Assembly: GCA_000697335.1 (NCBI GenBank)
Contig: JNEM01010473.1
Coordinates: 1 to 39,894, forward strand
Source of the DNA: Conidiobolus incongruus B7586
Lineage: Eukaryota; Entomophthoromycota; Entomophthoromycetes; Entomophthorales; Conidiobolaceae
Length of the DNA stretch: 39,894 nucleotides
Reading direction: 5' to 3'
This document shows, in pieces, positions 34,081-39,894 of the stretch. The notes below the pieces were generated by a model that ran no database searches, was not told the DNA's origin, and worked only from the letters and a program-made list of their open reading frames with translations. Both the position numbers and the translations under genes were made by a program. The stretch's first letter is position 1, and each line of letters begins with the position of its first letter.

Positions 34081-34556
34081 ATGAAATTAAATTGGTACCA
34101 AATTGCTGAATATATTGGTAATATAATTAAATTAATTAGTTAATCCCAAATTAAATCAAATCTATAGAAAAGGATCAATTAGATCTATTCGTCAGAAGTG
34201 ATGCAGGTGAAAAATTCTATCAGGAAAGTATGATCAAAGTCCGAGAGCAATATGGTAGTGTTAGCAAATATATCACTGAAGTGATCATGAAACCATTGAC
34301 CATCACAGAGGGAAAATATAAGCCCAATGTTCTATTCGTCAAAAACGACTATCCTTACGACATTAACGAAGATATCGACCATTATTTAATTTGGAGTTTC
34401 GAACCTTGGAAAGATAACGAAGCCATTACAGAGTATTTAAAATTGCAATTACCTAATGATAAATTTTTATTCTTTGAAAATCCCATTCATTTGAGAAGTG
34501 TTAAAGATATCTTCCATATTCATGTATTTGCTACCAAAAAACATTTATACCCTTAA
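34081..34556 (+). CDS. DUF3605 / Gig1-like protein
   Basis: Two exons (34081-34117 and 34168-34556) around a 50-nt intron give 141 aa. The protein starts MKLNWYQIAEYIEKDQLDLF, then RSDAGEKFYQ, an REQYGSVSKYI block, VKNDYPYDINEDIDHYLIWS and a conserved end FENPIHLRSVKDIFHIHVFA. These blocks match fungal DUF3605 proteins, whose named member is N-acetylglucosamine-induced protein 1 of Candida. The NDxPY and HxxxW motifs are the strongest marks. The biochemical role is not known. The start is chosen as the first ATG in frame with the family core; a non-joined upstream ATG at 33913 is the alternative. Confidence 0.85.
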
Positions 34557-36430
34557 TATAATTTTATAATTAATAAATTGAATTATATTTCGAGAATAAA
34601 TTGGATAATATTTTTTAATTGGGATGGATCTAAAATTAGAATGCGTTATCCATGAAAACGTGTTAGATCTTCATTGTTTAGTTTGCTGTAATGCTATAAA
34701 TCAATATAATTGTTTTAGGTCATAGTAATAATGACACCTATCTTCCTTAATATTATTTTGAATATGATCTTCAAAATGTGATGATTAAATATTAACACAT
34801 ATTCTAAATGATGGCTCAGTTAAACTAAATAATAAAAGGTAGTTATCTTTAAAACTTAAAAACATCAGTCTCTTGAAAACAAAGATAGGTTATTCATAAG
34901 TCAATATAATATTAGTTAATGATATTGACACCTTTTTCAAAATTATTATCTAGTTGGTTATTAATAACTTCAAAATGTGCCTGAATAAAATGAAATGAAT
35001 AATTTATATGTTTTTAATTTCAAATTATAAATATATCAAATGAAAATAAACCTAATATTACTGTGGATTCTAAATAATGAGATTTTTTTGAGATTGAAAA
35101 TATATAATATAAACTCAATACCCTCTTATTATTATTAATTTTTATTATACTTTGGCATACCTTTAACAACTAAAAAACAATTCTTTTTATTAAATATTAA
35201 AATTTAATATTTAACAATTAAAATTAAATTTATTTGTAAAAATTTTGTTTTTTATAAGCTAATTTTTTAATTCCTTAAAATAATTTGAATTTTCTAGATT
35301 ATAATCTAATGAATATACTAAAATTAGTAGCTTTTTTTAATTATTTAAATTAGAAAATTTTTTTATAACTTCATATATTTAATAATTATTTAGTATAATA
35401 ATAAGTTTTTTAAATTTATTTTTATAATTCTAATTAAAATTAATTATAATTAAAAAATATATAATTTATAAATAGTTTATTTTTTATCAAAAAATTAAGG
35501 AGTACAAAATAACTTATTATAATATATTATAAAAATTCATACTGAATTTTAATATGATTGTTATTTATTAAAACTCATAAAGGGAAATATTTTAACTTTA
35601 TCTATTATTTTGATAAATATTTTAATAAACAACTATTCAAAAGGATTGATAATTCAATAGTTATAAAAATTTTCTATAAAAGCCATAGTTGTTAAATATA
35701 TTTTAGTAATTTTTAAAACCTTTAATTAAGTTATAGGATGTTTATTTTGTATTTTAATTAAATAATATAAGTTTAAACTCTAATATATCTATATTATACT
35801 TATTTAACTAATATTAAAATGATCTGATTATCCTTTAATTAAAATAAAAAGATATTTTTTTAAATATTTTTTATTTTCATAGTTAATAAAATAATTATTG
35901 AAATTAATTTTTTTAAACTTTAATAAGATATTTATAATTACTATTTTATTCAAAAATCATTTGATTAAAAATAAAAAGAAAATTGAAGTAAACTATAGTT
36001 TTATATAATATTTATAAATTTTAAATATTTTCATAAAGTTTAGAGTTAAGCTTTATTAATAATAAAACAAGACTTTTGATAATTATTATTTAGTTTCAAA
36101 ATTATGAAAATTAAATGATATATTAACAAAGGTTAATTTTTTAAAAAATATACAACATTATTTTATTATTCATAATATATATATATCTATATATATTTCT
36201 CTTAGGCTGATAATATATTTGAAAAATTATCAATTAAAAATTTCCTTTTTCTTTTATTTCATTGTAATATTAATAAAAATTAAACTAAAATTTAAACCAA
36301 AAATCATCATCTTTAAACAACACTCAGTAATCTGATACTAACAGTTCAACACAAATTATTTAAAATACCAACTTTATAAAATTAATTTAAAAATTATACC
36401 AAAATCTCAAATCTTTCAATTACAAATTGC
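34557..36430. other. Long AT-rich spacer
   Basis: 1.9 kb of extreme A+T without a supportable gene, tRNA or repeat structure. A TATATATATC/TATATATA run lies near 36176-36197. Confidence 0.6.
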
Positions 36431-36439
36431 TCATTGTAC

Positions 36440-36860
36440 ACAATTCAAGTGTTTAGTGGATTTTATTAATTCGTACTCTATTTTAATTGTAGTAATATAG
36501 GTCGCCGCTCTTCTCAGAGATGTTAAAGTGAACAAAGCACTGGTCAAATGTATGGTCCAAGTAAGTAAATAAACTGAAATCCATCACAATACCATTAATT
36601 TATAATCAATATTTATAATTTTTAAACTTGAAAAAATCTGAAATAAATTTGGTAAGGGGTCATAAAGGAGTGATGAAATTGATACAAATTAAAGATTAAC
36701 ATAATTCAATTGTATCGTGTAAATCAATAAAGTTATTATTCAATTTCTATAGATTATATTAAATTAATCAATGATTCAAGTTTCAGTTATAATGATCTCT
36801 GCAAGATAGTTAGTAGTATCTTTTCAATGATTAAACTAGGTAAACATTACATAATACTTA
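36440..36860 (-). other. Unexplained exon-like islands
   Basis: GC-rich for this locus. On the minus strand an ATG frame at about 36579-36478 encodes MDFSLFTYLDHTFDQC... and ends SGDLYYYN with TAA. Its TTTCAG could instead be an acceptor. Further upstream (about 36700-36625) there is LIFNLYQFHHSFMTPYQIYF, and near 36805 a TACTAAC branch site with CTTGCAG. On the plus strand the same island is flanked by TATAG and GTAAGT. The parts look like pieces of a spliced gene or relic, but I cannot build one frame. Confidence 0.25.
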
Positions 36861-37200
36861 GAAATAATCTCTATTTGAATTTTAATAATTTTATTTATTT
36901 AGCTATTTGTATAAATTTAAATAATATTATAAAACATTCAATTTAGGTTCCAATGATAATACAATCATAAATTCTCTTAATTAGTATCAAATAATTCTAT
37001 TCTTTTTAATTGTATGAATAAAATTAAATTCTAGATATTTGATTACTAATGATAAATTAAAAAATACATATTTTCTACTCATATAATTTGGATATATTTT
37101 AATATCCATTTGGTATATATTAATGCTTAATTCTTAAACAATATCTATTAATTGATTCAGAATTAACAATAAAATTTTTATATAGTTTGGAAAAATGATT
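36861..37200. other. AT-rich spacer
   Basis: 3' flank of the MFS gene, with nothing of note. Confidence 0.5.
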
Positions 37201-38646
37201 TTAAAGTGTGTATCTAAAATCTTTGACATCTAAGCCATCTGATCTCTCAAAAATTGTAAATTCGCTTCCATTGGCCATTGTGTCTAGTTTTGAATTTTCT
37301 CTCTTTAAAAGATATCTCAAAATTAGTGCAATACTGATGGACATAAGTATAAATGCTACATTAGTAAGGTGGCTAGGAATAAAAGCAGGAGCTTCAGTTT
37401 TACGATACATCTGACCAGCTACAATCCCTGCAACATTACCAAAAGAAACTACCATTGCAGATGCTGTACCAGCCTTGGTACTTCCTACCATATTGTTATT
37501 GAGCCACGATAAATGCATAGGACTACAAGTGGCAATACCCATTACAGCGAGAATAGCTCCCAAATATTTTATGTAATTAGAGTTTACAAAGGCCATTATT
37601 AAAAATCCAATTGTTGCAATAGTTAAAGGAACACAAAAGTGAAAGCATCGTTCCATTTTCTTGTCTGAATGATAAGCAAAAGTAATAGTTGTTACAACAG
37701 CTATAGCATAGGGAGGGGCTGTCAAGATTAGAGATGTTATTTTGGGAAATCCCATACCTGCAATGATGGTGGGAAGAAGCTGAGCCATAGCATATACGGG
37801 ACAAACAATTCCAAAGTAACTTAACATATAAAGGTATACTTTATAGTCAGTGAAAGCTTCAATTAATTGCTCTTTGCGAAACACTTTAGTTCCAGAATCA
37901 GTATGATCTTTTAAAAGCCTTTCTACTAAAAAATCCCTCTCTGATTGTGAAAGCCACTTTGCATGCTCAGGGGTGCTAGGCAATAGCCACCAAGTTGCAA
38001 TGCCTAATAATACAGAAGGCAATCCTTCAATAATAAAAATCCATTGCCATCCAGATAATCCACCGTGTTGATCGATGAAGCTGATGCCGTAAGCTAAAAG
38101 TCCACTGAAGGAACCTGCCAAATTGGCGGCCGAGAAAAACAGAGCAATTCTTAATCCTTGCTCTTTACGAGTATACCAAAATGATAAATAATATATAATT
38201 CCTGGAAATAGCCCAGCTTCCGCAACCCCTAAGAAGAATCTTCCTGCCAGCAATCCTTCAAAATTCTTTACAGCTGCCAATGCCATAGTAATTGCACCCC
38301 AAGTAACCATAATACGAGAAATCCATTTAGGAGGTGTTGCCTTTTTTAACAAAAGATTGGAAGGAACTTCAAAGAGGACATAACCGACAAAGAAAATGGA
38401 CAAACTCCAAGAGAACTGGGATTGAGAAAGTTTTAATTCCTCTTCCATCCTATACGCTCTTGCGAAACCAATATTAACACGATCTAAAAAACAGAATAAA
38501 TAAAGTAGTGCCATGTAGGGAATTAGCCTCCAATCCAGCTTTCTGATTAATTGCTTTGTTTCATATTCGTTCAGTTCGGTTTTTGAAGATAGGTCGCCAT
38601 TGTCTTTTAATTCTGCAGATTTTATAATTATTCCAGGATCTTCCAT
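37201..38646 (-). CDS. MFS anion:cation symporter (Dal5/allantoate permease type)
   Basis: A 12-helix plasma-membrane permease of the ACS family, whose fungal members import carboxylates such as allantoate, nicotinate, pantothenate or tartrate with protons. It is a single exon of 481 aa, the usual size. Signature blocks are LDRVNIG after TM1 (54-60), GRFFLGVAEAGLFPG in TM4 (135-149), GWQWIFIIEG before TM6 (199-208), and the PEHAKWL central loop (226-232). It has a charged N-terminal cytosolic tail and no signal peptide. The substrate cannot be read from sequence. The gene stands alone, is intronless and is much GC-richer than the AT desert on both sides, so transfer or recent insertion is possible but unproven. 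Confidence 0.93.
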   Translation of the reverse strand: MEDPGIIIKSAELKDNGDLSSKTELNEYETKQLIRKLDWRLIPYMALLYLFCFLDRVNIGFARAYRMEEELKLSQSQFSWSLSIFFVGYVLFEVPSNLLLKKATPPKWISRIMVTWGAITMALAAVKNFEGLLAGRFFLGVAEAGLFPGIIYYLSFWYTRKEQGLRIALFFSAANLAGSFSGLLAYGISFIDQHGGLSGWQWIFIIEGLPSVLLGIATWWLLPSTPEHAKWLSQSERDFLVERLLKDHTDSGTKVFRKEQLIEAFTDYKVYLYMLSYFGIVCPVYAMAQLLPTIIAGMGFPKITSLILTAPPYAIAVVTTITFAYHSDKKMERCFHFCVPLTIATIGFLIMAFVNSNYIKYLGAILAVMGIATCSPMHLSWLNNNMVGSTKAGTASAMVVSFGNVAGIVAGQMYRKTEAPAFIPSHLTNVAFILMSISIALILRYLLKRENSKLDTMANGSEFTIFERSDGLDVKDFRYTL

Positions 38647-39894
38647 TTTTATTAATAAAAATTAAGATTATATAATATATTAATATATTATTATTAAATT
38701 ATTTAATAAAATGAACAAATATAATTTTTATTATCTTTTAAAATATTCTTTATTTATATCAAAATTTTAATTAAATTATCCTCGTTTTAATCCAATTTAT
38801 TATCCCTTATTTAATAATTTATTAAAATTTTTGAATTAATTATTTTACGTCATCTTTTCTTTTAAAGAAAATTGAGGTAAATACAACTCAAGGAATAATT
38901 GATTAAAAATAAATAAATTAAAGAACTTAAACTGAGATTAAAATAGGTGATAAGCTATTACTATAACATCACCTAACATATTTTATCTAGTTATAGATTA
39001 TTTGATAACTAATATTAAAATTTTTTTCGTTATTATTAAATCAATTTTTATGAAATTGCTTAAAACACAAAAGTAATTGGTTTTAATATCGGAAGTTTAT
39101 ATTATAGTATCAATAAAAGATTCAAATTATAAAATACAAGTCAAAAAAAGGGAGGAAAAGATAAAAATTTTAAAACTAACCATTTTATACAGGAATATTA
39201 AAAATCCTTTTGAATATATAATTAATCTGAATAAAAAATCAAATATTTACTTAATTAATAAAAAATTAAAATATATAAACAATGATTTATGAAATTGGTA
39301 TTTCATTCAAATTTATTTTTAATTTTTATCAATTTAAACTAGTCAAAATTAAGAATTGAAATATATATTTAATTATATAAATTAGCAGAAAAAACATAAT
39401 TATATAAACTTATATTAATTTTTCTAAAATATTTGAGTCTTTTATAATTTAGTTACAGATTTTAAAGATTAAAAATTATAATAAAATTTAATTATATATT
39501 AGTCTTATGAATTATATAACTATTTTAAAATTCATTTAAGATAAAATTATATCTAATTTAAATATATTAATAATGTTTATAATCTAGTATTATACTGTTA
39601 TATTTTATAAATATTATTCTAATAAAAATGGTTATTAAAAAAATTTTCAAAATATAATTTGATAAATTATTATGAAAAAATAAAAAAAATAGGAAATTTT
39701 TTTATTTTTGTTTTTTTAAATATAATATTAAATCTAAATAAAAAAATATATAAAATAAATAAAAAAATAAATAGTTTGAATCTTATATAAATATATATAT
39801 ATATATATATTTAATAGTTTTTTTGATTAAAAAATTAACTTCTTAATATTTATTGGTTAATTTAATTATATTTAAACTAAATAATATTTATTAA
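38647..39894. other. AT-rich spacer at window end
   Basis: No gene is seen. It includes an 8-bp inverted repeat TAGGTGAT/ATCACCTA at 38944-38975 and an alternating AT run at about 39789-39812. A plus-strand AT-driven frame near 39077-39292 has Lys/Ile/Asn composition only and no family likeness. Confidence 0.55.

Noticed and set aside
39077-39292. 71-aa Lys/Ile/Asn-rich plus-strand frame
   Set aside because: Composition is that of random AT-rich DNA, with no motif and no supporting context.
1-39894. Transposons, virus-derived elements, CRISPR arrays, rRNA
   Set aside because: I looked for terminal repeats, transposase, reverse transcriptase and capsid-like frames and regular repeat-spacer patterns and saw none.

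Overview
The window is about 40 kb of very AT-rich eukaryotic nuclear DNA. Compact genes with many short spliceosomal introns (mostly 45-65 nt, GTAAGT/GTAATA-type donors, AG acceptors, CTAAC/CTAAT-like branch sites) sit in long, almost featureless A+T spacers. The gene set (Dre2/CIAPIN1, Qcr7, Rfa1, Ccc2, Ctr, Pri2, Rbg1/DRG1, Gig1/DUF3605, a Dal5-type permease) is fungal. The combination of extreme AT richness, dense short introns and single-exon multi-kb genes suggests an early-diverging zygomycete, for example a Conidiobolus-like Entomophthoromycotina. That placement is inference, not proof.

Layout: 1-2.7 kb AT spacer; 2.7-3.7 kb Fe-S assembly factor Dre2 (minus); 4.6-6.0 kb a broken arrestin-like reading frame (plus); 6.3-6.7 kb complex III subunit Qcr7 (minus); 7.5-10.9 kb a heavily decayed secreted TolB-propeller/amidohydrolase gene (minus); 11.6-14.1 kb replication protein A large subunit with 13 introns (minus); 15.4-19.5 kb an intronless copper P-type ATPase with an unusually long metal-binding N-terminus (minus); 20.7-21.0 kb a 59-aa two-exon gene; 21.9-22.5 kb a Ctr copper importer (plus); 22.7-23.0 kb a small membrane protein; 25.3 kb tRNA-Leu(CAG); 25.6-27.5 kb DNA primase large subunit with 7 introns; 28.1-28.3 kb a possible tiny two-exon gene; 28.7-29.3 kb a glycine-zipper/prion-like protein; 29.4-29.7 kb a possible receptor relic; 30.9-31.3 kb mitochondrial BolA3; 31.8-33.2 kb DRG1 GTPase; 34.1-34.6 kb Gig1-like protein; 37.2-38.6 kb intronless MFS transporter. 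The remainder is AT-rich spacer.

Functional links: CTR and CCC2 form a divergent pair 2.4 kb apart that covers copper uptake and copper loading of the secretory pathway. RFA1 and PRI2 are both S-phase replication genes, and each has a rare G1/S-type promoter word upstream. Dre2, BolA3 and Pri2 all make, deliver or carry Fe-S clusters. I treat that last grouping as coincidence of position. Splice models for Dre2, Rfa1, Ctr, Pri2, BolA3, DRG1 and Gig1 were built by hand, and each gives a continuous frame divisible by three. I saw no transposon, virus-derived element, CRISPR array or rRNA. The most notable items are the missing first cysteine in the Dre2 cluster motif, the stop codons falling at tryptophan positions in the amidohydrolase pseudogene, the seven-unit HMA array of the copper ATPase, and several coding-like islands in otherwise empty DNA.
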